From Flavobacterium cerinum (GTDB taxonomy: Bacteria > Bacteroidota > Bacteroidia > Flavobacteriales > Flavobacteriaceae), in assembly GCF_024496085.1 (NCBI RefSeq), contig NZ_CP101751.1, positions 868,001 to 932,000 on the forward strand: DNA of 64,000 nt, written 5' to 3'. The notes beneath the pieces are model-generated. The model had not been told where the DNA came from, did not search any database, and was given only the letters and a program-made list of their open reading frames with translations. The position numbers and the translations under genes were made by a program. The stretch's first letter is position 1, and each line of letters begins with the position of its first letter. Shown piece by piece: positions 45,598 to 54,425 of this stretch.

Positions 45598-45708
45598 CAA
45601 AAATGAGGTACTCATAAGCCTCAGATTTGTGAAATAAATTTTCATAATTTATAGTTTTTTGGTTGGTTAATAGCATAAAAACTCAGTCATTTTTTTGGCT
45701 GAGTTTTT
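45598..45708 (+). ncRNA. Candidate ~110-nt structured small RNA
   Basis: Sequence between a consensus promoter and an intrinsic terminator with no ORF. Inside are hairpins TGAGG/CCTCA (45604-45623) and ATAAATT/AATTTAT (45634-45652), followed by the terminator stem. The next gene has its own promoter at 45695-45724, so this is unlikely to be just its leader. It does not look like tRNA, 6S or SRP RNA. A cis-acting leader with attenuation is the main alternative. Confidence 0.4.
45677..45708 (+). terminator. Intrinsic terminator of the candidate small RNA
   Basis: Stem AAAAACTCAG / CTGAGTTTTT with a 12-nt T-rich loop, then a T run. It lies 64 nt before the DUF3108 gene. Confidence 0.78.
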
Positions 45709-45724
45709 TTGTTTCTTATTTTTG
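45695..45724 (+). promoter_or_regulatory. Promoter of the DUF3108 gene (TTG-19-TATTTTTG)
   Basis: TTG (45695-45697), 19 nt, then TATTTTTG (45717-45724); overlaps the right arm of the preceding terminator and gives a leader of about 41 nt to the ATG at 45772. Confidence 0.55.
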
Positions 45725-45771
45725 GAACAGAAATTGCAATTTGTTATTACGAATGTTTAAAATGAGATCCA

Positions 45772-46545
45772 ATGAAAAAAACGGCAATATTATTTTTCCT
45801 TCTGATAACTGCGGTTACATTTGCCCAGAAAGACTCTGCTTTTACAACGGGCGAATGGTTTAAATTCCGGATCCATTACGGTATTGTAAATGCCGGTTAT
45901 GCAACACTGGAAGTGCAAGACGCTGTTCGTAACAACAAAAAAGTACATCATATTATCGGAAACGGTTATACAACCGGGATGACCAAATTTTTCTTTAAAG
46001 TCGAGGACGATTATCAAAGTTATATTGATAAACAAACCGGTCGGCCATATCAGTTTGTCAGAAAAATCAACGAAGGGGGCTATAAGAAAAACCAGGAAGG
46101 GTTCTTTAATCAAACAAAAAAAACAGTTTTTGTGAAAGATTATGAAAAGAACACCGAAAATACGTTTTCTGTGCCCGAGAATGTTCAGGATATCGTATCT
46201 TCATTCTATTATTTGAGAAACCATCCCCGTATAGATAACCTAAAAGAAGGGGAATCTATCGTGATCGACATGTTTTTTGATGACGAAACCTTTAAATTTA
46301 AGCTAAAGTTTCTCGGTAGAGAAGATTTAAAAACTAAATTTGGGACCATTTCCACGATGATATTCCGACCGTATGTTCAGGCTGGCCGTGTTTTTAAAGA
46401 ACAGGAGAGTTTAACAGTTTGGATATCAGACGATGAGAACCGTTTGCCGATACGAATCAAGGCAAGCTTGGCTGTAGGTTCTTTGAAAGCCGATTTAGAT
46501 GAATTCAAAGGACTGAAAAATTCTTTCAAAATTAAAGTGAAATAA
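45772..46545 (+). CDS. DUF3108 domain-containing exported protein
   Basis: Exported protein of 257 aa with a signal peptide at residues 1-17 (ending TFAQ). The DUF3108 pattern is visible: GEWFKFRIHYGIVNAGYATLE near the N-terminus, then FKVEDDYQSYIDKQTG, and VWISDDENRLPIRIKAS near the end. These periplasmic/outer-membrane-associated beta-rich proteins are of unknown function, often with transport lipoproteins. It precedes a tryptophan-dioxygenase-family gene by 2 nt. Confidence 0.88.
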   Translation: MKKTAILFFLLITAVTFAQKDSAFTTGEWFKFRIHYGIVNAGYATLEVQDAVRNNKKVHHIIGNGYTTGMTKFFFKVEDDYQSYIDKQTGRPYQFVRKINEGGYKKNQEGFFNQTKKTVFVKDYEKNTENTFSVPENVQDIVSSFYYLRNHPRIDNLKEGESIVIDMFFDDETFKFKLKFLGREDLKTKFGTISTMIFRPYVQAGRVFKEQESLTVWISDDENRLPIRIKASLAVGSLKADLDEFKGLKNSFKIKVK

Positions 46546-46547
46546 TA

Positions 46548-47474
46548 ATGAAAATTACCTCAGAGATCCAGAATAAGATTGATGAAATAGATGCAAAATA
46601 TAAAGCGATAAATCAGAAAACAGAAACCCATTTAGAGGGATTGCTTTGGTCAAAACCGATAACCTATTGGGATTATATACAAACAGATCCGCTTTTAAGT
46701 CTCCAGGTACAACGGACTACATTGCCCGATGAAATGGTATTTATTATGTACCATCAGGTGAATGAATTGCTTTTTAAAATGATCCTTTGGGAAATCAACC
46801 AATTGGCGCATTGCAACGAACTGACAACATCGTTTTTTACCGAAAAACTGATGCGGATCAGTCGTTATTTTGATATGCTAACGACTTCTTTTGATATTAT
46901 GAAAGAAGGAATGGCTGTTGATCAATACCTAAAATTCCGAAATACACTTACACCGGCCAGTGGCTTTCAAAGTGCGCAATACCGTTTGATCGAATTTGCG
47001 TCGACTGACCTGATTAATCTGATCGATAATCGCTTCCGTGCTACAATCGACAGAAACACGCCTTATGAACACGCTTTCGAACATTTGTACTGGCAAGCTG
47101 CCGGAAAAGATTACAGAACAGGAGAAAAGTCATATTTGATCAAGGAGTTCGAGAAAAAATATAAAAAATCCTTCCTGGCGCATATGGAAGAATTTAATAC
47201 TATTAATCTTTGGCGAAAATTCAAACAATTGCCGGAGGAAGACCAGAAAAATGAAGCTTTGGTCGAAGCCATGCGCCACTACGATAAAACGGTAAATATT
47301 ACCTGGGTTATGGGGCATTATAATGCAGCAGTCAAATATATTGAAAGTGTACCGGGAACACAGGAAGCAACCGGAGGAAGTGATTGGAAAAAATATATGT
47401 TGCCCAAATATCAACGAAGAATTTTCTTCCCGGAACTTTGGTCGGATGAAGAATTGGAGAAATGGGGAGAATAA
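46548..47474 (+). CDS. Tryptophan 2,3-dioxygenase-family protein
   Basis: Protein of 308 aa with the tryptophan 2,3-dioxygenase fold. Helical signatures are YHQVNELLFKMILWEINQL and GFQSAQYRLIEF; the C-terminal block has WVMGHYNAAVKYIE. In characterised enzymes a histidine in the last third is the haem axial ligand; H in WVMGHYNAAV is a candidate. TDO opens the indole ring to N-formylkynurenine. Other kynurenine genes are not adjacent, so the activity rests on the family only. Confidence 0.88.
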   Translation: MKITSEIQNKIDEIDAKYKAINQKTETHLEGLLWSKPITYWDYIQTDPLLSLQVQRTTLPDEMVFIMYHQVNELLFKMILWEINQLAHCNELTTSFFTEKLMRISRYFDMLTTSFDIMKEGMAVDQYLKFRNTLTPASGFQSAQYRLIEFASTDLINLIDNRFRATIDRNTPYEHAFEHLYWQAAGKDYRTGEKSYLIKEFEKKYKKSFLAHMEEFNTINLWRKFKQLPEEDQKNEALVEAMRHYDKTVNITWVMGHYNAAVKYIESVPGTQEATGGSDWKKYMLPKYQRRIFFPELWSDEELEKWGE

Positions 47475-47500
47475 ATGAATAACCGCTAAACCTACTAGAA

Positions 47501-48730
47501 TTGAAATATATTGCCATCATATTAGTATTAACAACATTATTTGCCTGTAATAAAAAAGAAGAAAAGGAAGTTAAAGCACCCGCTGTTAAAAAAGAAAAAA
47601 TCCTGGTGGAATACGGTTTTACACTTAACGATTTTAAAGTCGTTAATGATACCGTTAAATCAGGAGACAGCTTCGGGAAGATTCTTGGGACGCAAAATTT
47701 TGACGCAGCCCGGATTCATGAAATTAACGAAAAAATAAAAGACAGCTTTAATGTTCGAGATATCAGGATTGGCAAGCCTTATACTTTATTGCAGAATAAA
47801 ACCGCACCTCACGATCTGAAAGTCTTTATTTATCAACCGGATCGAATGACATATTATGTGGTTGACCTTCGGGATTCGATCGTGGTGCATAAAAAACAAC
47901 GCCCGGTAACGATAAAAAGAAGAACGATTGCTGCCGCTATTGACGGATCGGTTTCTGAAACCTTAAAAAACGCAGGCGTATCAGCAGCATTGGCACCGGA
48001 ATTATCCCGTATCTATGCCTGGTCAATCGACTTCTTTAAAATTCAGAAAGGCGATAAATTTGCAGTAACGATCAACGAAAAATACATTAGCGATACAATT
48101 TACGCGGGAATTGAAAGTATTGATGCGTCCTACTTCGAATACAAAGGGAAAAAAGTTTATGCGTTCCCTTTTAAACAAGATCCGAATTCCAAAAGAGTCG
48201 ATTATTTTGATGAAGAAGGGAAAGTGCTGAAAAATATGTTCTTAAAAGCACCGCTAAAATTTGTTAATATTACATCACGTTTTACCAAAAGCCGTTTTCA
48301 CCCGGTGCAATTAAAATGGAAAGCGCATAACGGAACGGATTATGCTGCGCCAACAGGAACTCCGATTATGACAACTGCATCCGGTGTTGTAGAACGTACC
48401 GGATATACCGCAGGAAATGGTAACTTTGTAAAAGTAAAACACAACGGAACCTATGCAACGCAATACTTGCATATGTCAAAGATTTTAGTTCGACAGGGGC
48501 AACGGGTGCAACAAGGTGATGTGATCGGAAGAGTAGGTAGTACCGGATTGGCAACAGGACCGCATGTGTGTTATCGTTTCTGGAGAAACGGAATTCAAGT
48601 GGATCCGTTGCGTCAGAAACTTCCGAATTCGGAACCGATGAATGCTAAATATAAAGCGCGATATATGGAATATATCAAACCGCTTAAAAAAGAATTAGAC
48701 AGTGTCTCAATAGCTAAGTTTGGAGAATAA
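47501..48730 (+). CDS. M23-type LytM lipoprotein with a degenerate metal site (TTG start)
   Basis: Exported lipoprotein of 409 aa. The frame has no ATG between its upstream stop and residue 1, so it starts at TTG 47501; that choice is supported by the lipobox LFAC with acylated Cys16. After a linker and SH3-like region, the LytM domain begins at about 265. The HxxxD metal motif H276-NGT-D280 is present, but in GPHVCYRFW the second His of the usual HxH is Cys357. H324 (YLHMS) and H355 remain. M23 proteins cut peptidoglycan cross-links; members lacking a metal ligand (such as EnvC) act as activators, so catalysis is doubtful. The next gene starts immediately. Confidence 0.9.
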   Translation: MKYIAIILVLTTLFACNKKEEKEVKAPAVKKEKILVEYGFTLNDFKVVNDTVKSGDSFGKILGTQNFDAARIHEINEKIKDSFNVRDIRIGKPYTLLQNKTAPHDLKVFIYQPDRMTYYVVDLRDSIVVHKKQRPVTIKRRTIAAAIDGSVSETLKNAGVSAALAPELSRIYAWSIDFFKIQKGDKFAVTINEKYISDTIYAGIESIDASYFEYKGKKVYAFPFKQDPNSKRVDYFDEEGKVLKNMFLKAPLKFVNITSRFTKSRFHPVQLKWKAHNGTDYAAPTGTPIMTTASGVVERTGYTAGNGNFVKVKHNGTYATQYLHMSKILVRQGQRVQQGDVIGRVGSTGLATGPHVCYRFWRNGIQVDPLRQKLPNSEPMNAKYKARYMEYIKPLKKELDSVSIAKFGE

Positions 48731-50341
48731 ATGTTAGAGAATACAAATCCTACAGGAACAGTTGCCTGGCAAAAACTGCGTACGCATTTTAGTGAAATGC
48801 AATATGTGAAAATGCAAGATCTTTTTAAGTCCGATAATAACAGGACGGAAAAGCTGCATATTCTATGGAACGACTTTTTGCTGGACTATTCTAAAAACCG
48901 CATTGAAAAAAAAACGCTTGACCTTTTTGGCGAATTGGCGGAAGAGGTTGATCTGAAAGCAGCAATCCAAAAGTATTTTTCAGGAGATAAGATTAATCAT
49001 ACCGAAGAACGGGCCGTATTGCATACAGCATTGCGATCGGATGAAAAAGAAATCCTTGTAGACGGAGTTAATATTATTCCGGAAATCAACACGGTTAAAA
49101 ACCAAATCCGGGTGTTTTCTGAGGCTGTGATTAACGGAACTAAACGAGGTTATACCGATAAAACCTTTACTGATATTGTAAATATTGGTATCGGAGGGTC
49201 TGATCTGGGACCGGATATGGTAGTCGAAGCGCTTCAGTTTTACGGAAATCACTTGAAACTTCATTTTATTTCAAATATCGATGGTGATCATATTGCTGAA
49301 AAACTAAAATATCTTAACCCGGAAACCACTTTGTTTGTGATTGTTTCCAAAACGTTTACTACGCAGGAAACGCTTACGAATGCTCAAACAATAAGAAAGT
49401 GGTTTTTAAAAGAGGCTTCTGAAACAGATATTGCACATCACTTTGTAGCAGTTTCCTGTAATCTTGAAAAAGTAGCAGAATTCGGTATTTCGGATACCAA
49501 TGTTTTCCCGATGTGGGATTGGGTTGGCGGAAGATTTTCCCTTTGGAGTGCCGTTGGACTTTCAATAAGTCTGGCTATCGGATATGAGAATTTCGAATCG
49601 CTGTTAAAGGGAGCGAATAAAATGGATGAACATTTTAAAACAGCTGCTTTTGATGCGAATATTCCGGTGATTTTAGCTTTTATCAGTATTTGGTATAACA
49701 ATTTTTTTGAAGCCGAAACCGAAGCGATAATCCCGTATTCTGATTACCTGAAGAAGCTGATTCCGTATTTGCAGCAAAGTTGCATGGAAAGTAATGGAAA
49801 ACAGGTAAATCGGGATGGTTATCCGGTAAACTATCAAACCGGAACCATTATCTGGGGCGAACCGGGAAGTAATTCACAACATGCTTTTTTTCAATTAATC
49901 CATCAGGGAACCAAATTAATTCCGGCCGATTTTATCGGATTTAAAGAGTCACTTTACGGAAATAAAGAACATCATGATATACTGATGTCAAATTTCTTTG
50001 CGCAGACAGAGGCATTGTTAAACGGAAAAACAGAAGCAGAAGCGACAAATGAATCGTCAGAAAACAGCTATCTGATTCCGTTTAAAACGTTTGACGGTAA
50101 CCGACCAACAAATACATTGTTAATAAATAAACTCACACCACAATCGTTAGGAAGTCTAATTGCCATGTATGAGCACAAAATATTTGTACAAGGTGTTATC
50201 TGGAATATCTTTAGTTTTGATCAGTTTGGTGTGGAATATGGCAAGTCGTTAGCTAATACCATCTTGGATGAGATTCTTCATCATAAAGCCGGATCTCATG
50301 ATTCGTCGACTAATTTTCTTTTAAATCAGTATTTAAAATAG
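48731..50341 (+). CDS. pgi: Glucose-6-phosphate isomerase
   Basis: PGI interconverts glucose-6-phosphate and fructose-6-phosphate. Length 536 aa, close to the bacterial norm. The two SIS domains are clear: GIGGSDLGPD in the first and the PGI signature DWVGGRFSLWSAVG in the second; the catalytic glutamate and the GHGSSF-like C-terminal histidine motif (SQHAFFQLIHQGTKLIP) are in place. Its ATG abuts the preceding M23 stop (TAA ATG), so it is probably translated in the same unit. Confidence 0.97.
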   Translation: MLENTNPTGTVAWQKLRTHFSEMQYVKMQDLFKSDNNRTEKLHILWNDFLLDYSKNRIEKKTLDLFGELAEEVDLKAAIQKYFSGDKINHTEERAVLHTALRSDEKEILVDGVNIIPEINTVKNQIRVFSEAVINGTKRGYTDKTFTDIVNIGIGGSDLGPDMVVEALQFYGNHLKLHFISNIDGDHIAEKLKYLNPETTLFVIVSKTFTTQETLTNAQTIRKWFLKEASETDIAHHFVAVSCNLEKVAEFGISDTNVFPMWDWVGGRFSLWSAVGLSISLAIGYENFESLLKGANKMDEHFKTAAFDANIPVILAFISIWYNNFFEAETEAIIPYSDYLKKLIPYLQQSCMESNGKQVNRDGYPVNYQTGTIIWGEPGSNSQHAFFQLIHQGTKLIPADFIGFKESLYGNKEHHDILMSNFFAQTEALLNGKTEAEATNESSENSYLIPFKTFDGNRPTNTLLINKLTPQSLGSLIAMYEHKIFVQGVIWNIFSFDQFGVEYGKSLANTILDEILHHKAGSHDSSTNFLLNQYLK

Positions 50342-50398
50342 CCTATTGTTATTTTGAAATCTATTATTTGATCATATTTTACGTGTTAAATATAAGTT

Positions 50399-50426
50399 AA
50401 AAACCAGTCTTTTTAGATTGGTTTTT
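50399..50426 (+). terminator. Terminator after pgi
   Basis: Stem AAAAACCAGTCT / AGATTGGTTTTT with a TTTT loop and one G-T pair, then TTAA. It isolates the following peptide gene. Confidence 0.76.
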
Positions 50427-50705
50427 TTAATTTAACAATCTGATTATTTGATTTTATGAAAGATTGAATTTTCAAAATCTCCCCTTTTATATGTTATTAT
50501 CATTGTTTTTATGATGATATGCCAGCGTATAATTACGCCAAATCCCCGATAGTTGATTCCTAAAATACTTTTGAATGAAATAAGATTGGAAAAATATTAT
50601 TTCTTGAGTTGATTAAGCTGTATTGAACATAAGAGACGTATGCTTAAATCGAAGTGGATATACGGAATAAAATTGCTTTTAGAGCTAAATTTTAAATTAA
50701 AAAAT
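50427..50705 (+). other. Intergenic leader of the GG-peptide gene
   Basis: About 280 nt of AT-rich DNA with no ORF, hairpin or repeat I could defend. The only recognisable element is the -7 box at 50566-50573. Confidence 0.4.
50566..50573 (+). promoter_or_regulatory. Candidate -7 element for the peptide gene (TACTTTTG)
   Basis: TACTTTTG matches TAnnTTTG. It would leave a leader of about 125 nt before the peptide ATG at 50706. No TTG at 19 nt upstream. Confidence 0.4.
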
Positions 50706-50867
50706 ATGGATTTACAAAAATTAAAGATGATTGAGTTAAGTACTCATGAAATGATGTCTGTTAGAGGAGGAGGGGAAATTGCGTATTGGTTGGGTTATGC
50801 GATGGGCTATGCTTCAGGTAAAATTGAACAGGCGAAAGAATGGCTTGAAGAAACTATGAGAGATTAG
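50706..50867 (+). CDS. Double-glycine-leader peptide, candidate bacteriocin/secreted peptide
   Basis: Peptide of 53 aa starting at ATG 50706; the longer reading (75 aa) begins 22 codons earlier with no leader pattern. Residues 11-22, LSTHEMMSVRGG, align with the LSxxELxxIxGG consensus of double-glycine leaders, with cleavage expected after G22. The core (31 aa) has a GxxxGxxxG run (G30, G34, G38) as in helix-pairing class IIb peptides, and an amphipathic acidic C-terminal helix. No cysteine is present. The CPBP gene follows after 5 nt. No C39-peptidase ABC exporter is visible here. Identity as bacteriocin, signal or toxin is not determined. Confidence 0.7.
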   Translation: MDLQKLKMIELSTHEMMSVRGGGEIAYWLGYAMGYASGKIEQAKEWLEETMRD

Positions 50868-50872
50868 GTTGT

Positions 50873-51382
50873 ATGGTGTTTAGTATCGAAATTCTGAATA
50901 GGATATACCGGTTTCATAAAACATTAAGTAAAGCAAAGTTATTTATAACCGCTTTCGGGGTGTTGTATTTTATAACGACTTTGATTTCTGTAATCGGTAA
51001 CTTTATTCAGGAAGATGCATATCAAATTGAAGCATTAGAGGGAAAGAGTTTGATTTTGGTTTTTTTTCTTCTTGTTGTAGTGGCACCGGTAGTTGAAACC
51101 TTTATTTTTCAATATGGTATTATAGAGTTATGTCTTTTGGTGCGATCAAAATATAACAAACAAATAGCATTGTTTGTTTCGGCATTGTTGTTTGGACTGT
51201 CTCATAGCTACAATATAATATATATTGTTTTTGCTACAATTATGGGAGTATCATTGGCTTTTTATTACCTGTGCTTTCGGAAATATGAAACAAAATATGC
51301 AATATTGGCTGTCATGATATTACATGCGTTGTTAAATGGTATTACTTTTTTCTTCAACTATGTGTTGGAAATCGAAATATAA
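50873..51382 (+). CDS. CPBP-family (CAAX/Abi) membrane protein, possible immunity or processing partner
   Basis: Membrane protein of 169 aa with about four or five helices. CPBP metalloprotease-like motifs: APVVETFIFQ (E75; the usual second Glu and Arg are T76 and Q80), FGLSHS (H111) and HALLNG (H151, N155). The altered first motif is seen in a subgroup of Bacteroidota members, and an active site is still possible with E75/H111/H151. CPBP proteins of bacteriocin loci act as immunity proteins or processing proteases. Start is 5 nt after the peptide stop, so the two are co-translated. Confidence 0.82.
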   Translation: MVFSIEILNRIYRFHKTLSKAKLFITAFGVLYFITTLISVIGNFIQEDAYQIEALEGKSLILVFFLLVVVAPVVETFIFQYGIIELCLLVRSKYNKQIALFVSALLFGLSHSYNIIYIVFATIMGVSLAFYYLCFRKYETKYAILAVMILHALLNGITFFFNYVLEIEI

Positions 51383-51659
51383 TGTTAGTTCCGGTGTGGT
51401 TCTACTGCTTTTATTTTGAGAATAATACGGCATTTCCGTTTTTCAGAGATTTGAAATAACAGCTTTTGTAATTTTATGGTGTTATAATTTTGATTCTTTT
51501 ATTGTTTAAGTTAAAAAGAAGTTAAAAAATAAATATTTCTCTTCTACGGGTTTAAAAAGTGATAATAGTTTAATCTTTTAACGTTTCTTAACATTGAGTT
51601 AACATTGTGTGAAAATAAAAGGCTAAACTTTGTGGAAAATTTTAAAACACAACTGCAGC

Positions 51660-54362
51660 ATGAAAAATTTGAAAAATTGGTTATTACTGATGCTATTCTC
51701 TTTAGTGTCAACGGTAGCCTTTTCACAAACCAAAATTACAGGAACCATCACTGATGGCGAATTGAAAGGTTCGCTTCCCGGAGCAAGCGTTATTGTTAAA
51801 GGAACTAACGAAGGTACTACTACCGATTTTGACGGAAAATTTACATTAACTACCAATGCAAAATCAGGTGAATTGATCATTTCATTTATCGGATATGCTT
51901 CAAAAACCGTAACTTTTAAAGGGGAATCCGGAAAAACGGTGAACATTGGAAGCGTAGAATTACAATCGGATTCCAATACCTTAGAAGACATTGTTGTTGT
52001 TGGTAAAGGAGTAATCGACTTAGCAAAAGATCGTAGAACACCGATTGCCGTGTCTACTATCAAAGCTTCTGAAATTCAGGCTAAAGTAGGATCAGCCGAT
52101 ATTACACAAACATTGGTAAATACACCTTCAGTTTACGTTGCCGGTCAGGCAGGTGGATTCGGTGATTCAAGAGTAAATGTTCGTGGTTTTGCACAGGATA
52201 ATACGGCTTTCTTATTGAACGGTCAGCCAATCAACGGTATGGAAGACGGTAAAATTTACTGGTCTAACTGGTCCGGAATGTCTGATATCGCAAATGGTAT
52301 TCAAATTCAAAGAGGTTTGGGATCTTCTAAATTAGCCATCTCTTCAGTGGGAGGTACGGTTAACTTTATTACCAAAGCTACAGATAAAAGACAAGGTGGA
52401 TTCGCTTCTTTCGGATTGGCGAATAACGATTATTTCAAATCGACTATCGGTTACAATACCGGTATGAATGCAAAAGGATGGGGAATGAGCGTTATGTTTA
52501 CACATTGGCAAGGAGACGGATATAACTACGGAACAAAAGGTGAAGGGCAAAGCTACTTTATCTCTGTGGGATATCAGCCGAATAGCAAACATAATTTTAA
52601 CTTCTTATTGACCGGTGCACCACAGGAGCACGATCAGAACTTTACCAAAACAATTAAAACGTATTTGGATAAAGGAAGAAGATTTAATGATAACTGGGGT
52701 ACTTTAAACGGAAAATACCTTTCTGAAAGAACAAACTTCTATCATAAACCGGTTGCCAACTTTAACTGGGATTACACAATCAGTGATAAAACACAATTGT
52801 CTTCTGTATTATATGCTTCATGGGGACGTGGAGGAGGAACTGGAAACTACGGAAAAAGTAGTGCCAAGCTAAGAACTCCGGACGGACAAATCGATTTTGA
52901 CGGTATTTATGCTTTCAACCAGACGGCTCCGAACGGAGACGGAAATCCGAATAATAACTACCTGATCCGTTCTTCTATGAACAACCACTCTTGGTATGGA
53001 TTGGTGTCAAACCTAAAAACAGAATTGACGAAAAACCTAAACCTTAACTTTGGTTTGGATTTAAGAACATACAACGGAACACACTACAGACAAGTTTCGA
53101 ATTTCTTAGGATTAAACAGCTGGACAGAATCCAGATCTTTAAGAGATAATACACACCAAACGGTTACACCACCTGTATTTAATACAGTAACAGATCAAAT
53201 GGGAACAAACCCATGGACATCAATGTTTAATACTACTCCGGAAAACCAAAGAATTGATTACGATTATAGCGAAACCATTTCGTATGGCGGATTATTCGGT
53301 CAGTTAGAATATTCGGATGAAAAAGTATCGGCGTTCTTCCAGGGAGCGGTATCAAACCAATCACACAAACGTGAGGATCGTTATGATTACCTACCGCAAT
53401 TTAAAGATTCTGAAAAAGTAAACAATTGGGGATATAACGTTAAAGGAGGTGGTAGTTACAACATTACCGAAAACAACTCTTTTTATGTGAATGCAGGATA
53501 TTACTCAAGACAACCTTACCATGATAATGTGTACCTGAACTTTACAAATGCAGTGAATCCGTTATCTTCTAACGAAAAAATTCTAGGTTTGGAAGCAGGT
53601 TATAGCTTTAAATCGAAATTTTTAAGTGCTAACCTTAATGCTTACAGAACATCTTGGAAAGACAGAGTAACCACAACATCTAGTACAACAACTGCTGATG
53701 GCGTTATCGGAACAACACCTGTAGCTGCGGGAAGTCTAATCTACAAAACAAATCAGGGAGTTGAACAAATTCACAACGGTTTGGAATTAGATGTAATTGC
53801 AAAACCATTCAGTCAATTAGAAATTAAAGGTTTTGCTTCTGTTGGAAACTGGAAATACAAAGGAGAAGTAGTAACGACACAGCGAGATGAAAGTTTAAAT
53901 ACATTAGATGAAAAGAGAGAAGATGTAGACGGAGGTAAAGTGGGTGATGCTGCACAAACTACTTTCGGTGCAGGATTCAAATACGAAATCGTTGAACGTC
54001 TGTCTTTTGATGCAGACTGGAGAAACTACTCTAAATTATATGCTAACGTTGGTGCTGTAAAAGACAACTTGGAATTACCATCTTATAACTTGGTTGATGC
54101 AGGTGTATCTTACAAAATGTTAGTAGGAAAAGATAAAAAGAACTCAGTTCAGTTCCGTTTAAACGTTAACAACTTGTTTAATGAAATCTATTTGACAGAG
54201 TTAACAAGTAATATTAAAACAACAGCAAATATCAATAATGCCAACCCGGCTCAGGGAACATATCAGTCAACTGGTAGAGTTTACAAAGGTATTGCTGACG
54301 GAAACCAGGGATATTTCGGATTCGGAAGAACATGGAATGTAACACTTCGATATAACTTTTAA
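51660..54362 (+). CDS. TonB-dependent receptor with a CarboxypepD_reg N-terminal domain
   Basis: Outer-membrane receptor of 900 aa. Start at ATG 51660 gives the signal MKNLKNWLLLMLFSLVSTVAFSQ. Residues about 25-110 are the carboxypeptidase regulatory-like domain (ITGTITDGELKGSLPGASV), about 115-240 the plug (VNVRGFAQDNTAFLLNGQ), and the rest a 22-strand barrel ending in WNVTLRYNF. There is no SusD partner on either side, so this looks like a SusD-less receptor, perhaps for a metal chelate, peptide or small ligand. Nearby promoter: TTG-17-AAACTTTG. The IS3 element stands 11 nt beyond its stop. Confidence 0.93.
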   Translation: MKNLKNWLLLMLFSLVSTVAFSQTKITGTITDGELKGSLPGASVIVKGTNEGTTTDFDGKFTLTTNAKSGELIISFIGYASKTVTFKGESGKTVNIGSVELQSDSNTLEDIVVVGKGVIDLAKDRRTPIAVSTIKASEIQAKVGSADITQTLVNTPSVYVAGQAGGFGDSRVNVRGFAQDNTAFLLNGQPINGMEDGKIYWSNWSGMSDIANGIQIQRGLGSSKLAISSVGGTVNFITKATDKRQGGFASFGLANNDYFKSTIGYNTGMNAKGWGMSVMFTHWQGDGYNYGTKGEGQSYFISVGYQPNSKHNFNFLLTGAPQEHDQNFTKTIKTYLDKGRRFNDNWGTLNGKYLSERTNFYHKPVANFNWDYTISDKTQLSSVLYASWGRGGGTGNYGKSSAKLRTPDGQIDFDGIYAFNQTAPNGDGNPNNNYLIRSSMNNHSWYGLVSNLKTELTKNLNLNFGLDLRTYNGTHYRQVSNFLGLNSWTESRSLRDNTHQTVTPPVFNTVTDQMGTNPWTSMFNTTPENQRIDYDYSETISYGGLFGQLEYSDEKVSAFFQGAVSNQSHKREDRYDYLPQFKDSEKVNNWGYNVKGGGSYNITENNSFYVNAGYYSRQPYHDNVYLNFTNAVNPLSSNEKILGLEAGYSFKSKFLSANLNAYRTSWKDRVTTTSSTTTADGVIGTTPVAAGSLIYKTNQGVEQIHNGLELDVIAKPFSQLEIKGFASVGNWKYKGEVVTTQRDESLNTLDEKREDVDGGKVGDAAQTTFGAGFKYEIVERLSFDADWRNYSKLYANVGAVKDNLELPSYNLVDAGVSYKMLVGKDKKNSVQFRLNVNNLFNEIYLTELTSNIKTTANINNANPAQGTYQSTGRVYKGIADGNQGYFGFGRTWNVTLRYNF

Positions 54363-54370
54363 TTAATTAT

Positions 54371-54373
54371 CCG
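54371..54373. repeat. Left target-site duplication (CCG)
   Basis: CCG directly left of the IS left inverted repeat is repeated at 55761-55763 directly right of the other end. Confidence 0.7.
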
Positions 54374-54397
54374 TGACTAGTCCTAAAATAACGATAC
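54374..54397 (+). repeat. IS terminal inverted repeat (left)
   Basis: Starts with TGACTAGTCCT and ends in ATAACGATAC; 21 of 24 positions match the reverse complement of 55737-55760, differing at positions 3, 6 and 12. Confidence 0.9.
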
Positions 54398-54425
54398 AGG
54401 ATTAATACTAGTAAAAATAGCTTTT

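Noticed and set aside
45663..45863. 66-aa ORF spanning the terminator and the start of the DUF3108 gene
   Set aside because: It covers a hairpin terminator and a promoter and enters the DUF3108 gene out of frame.
51383..51659. Possible 25-aa ORF after the CPBP gene, considered as a second peptide
   Set aside because: No GG leader, no spacing signal, and it begins within the CPBP stop; composition is not peptide-like. The rest of the gap shows only the TonB-receptor promoter region.
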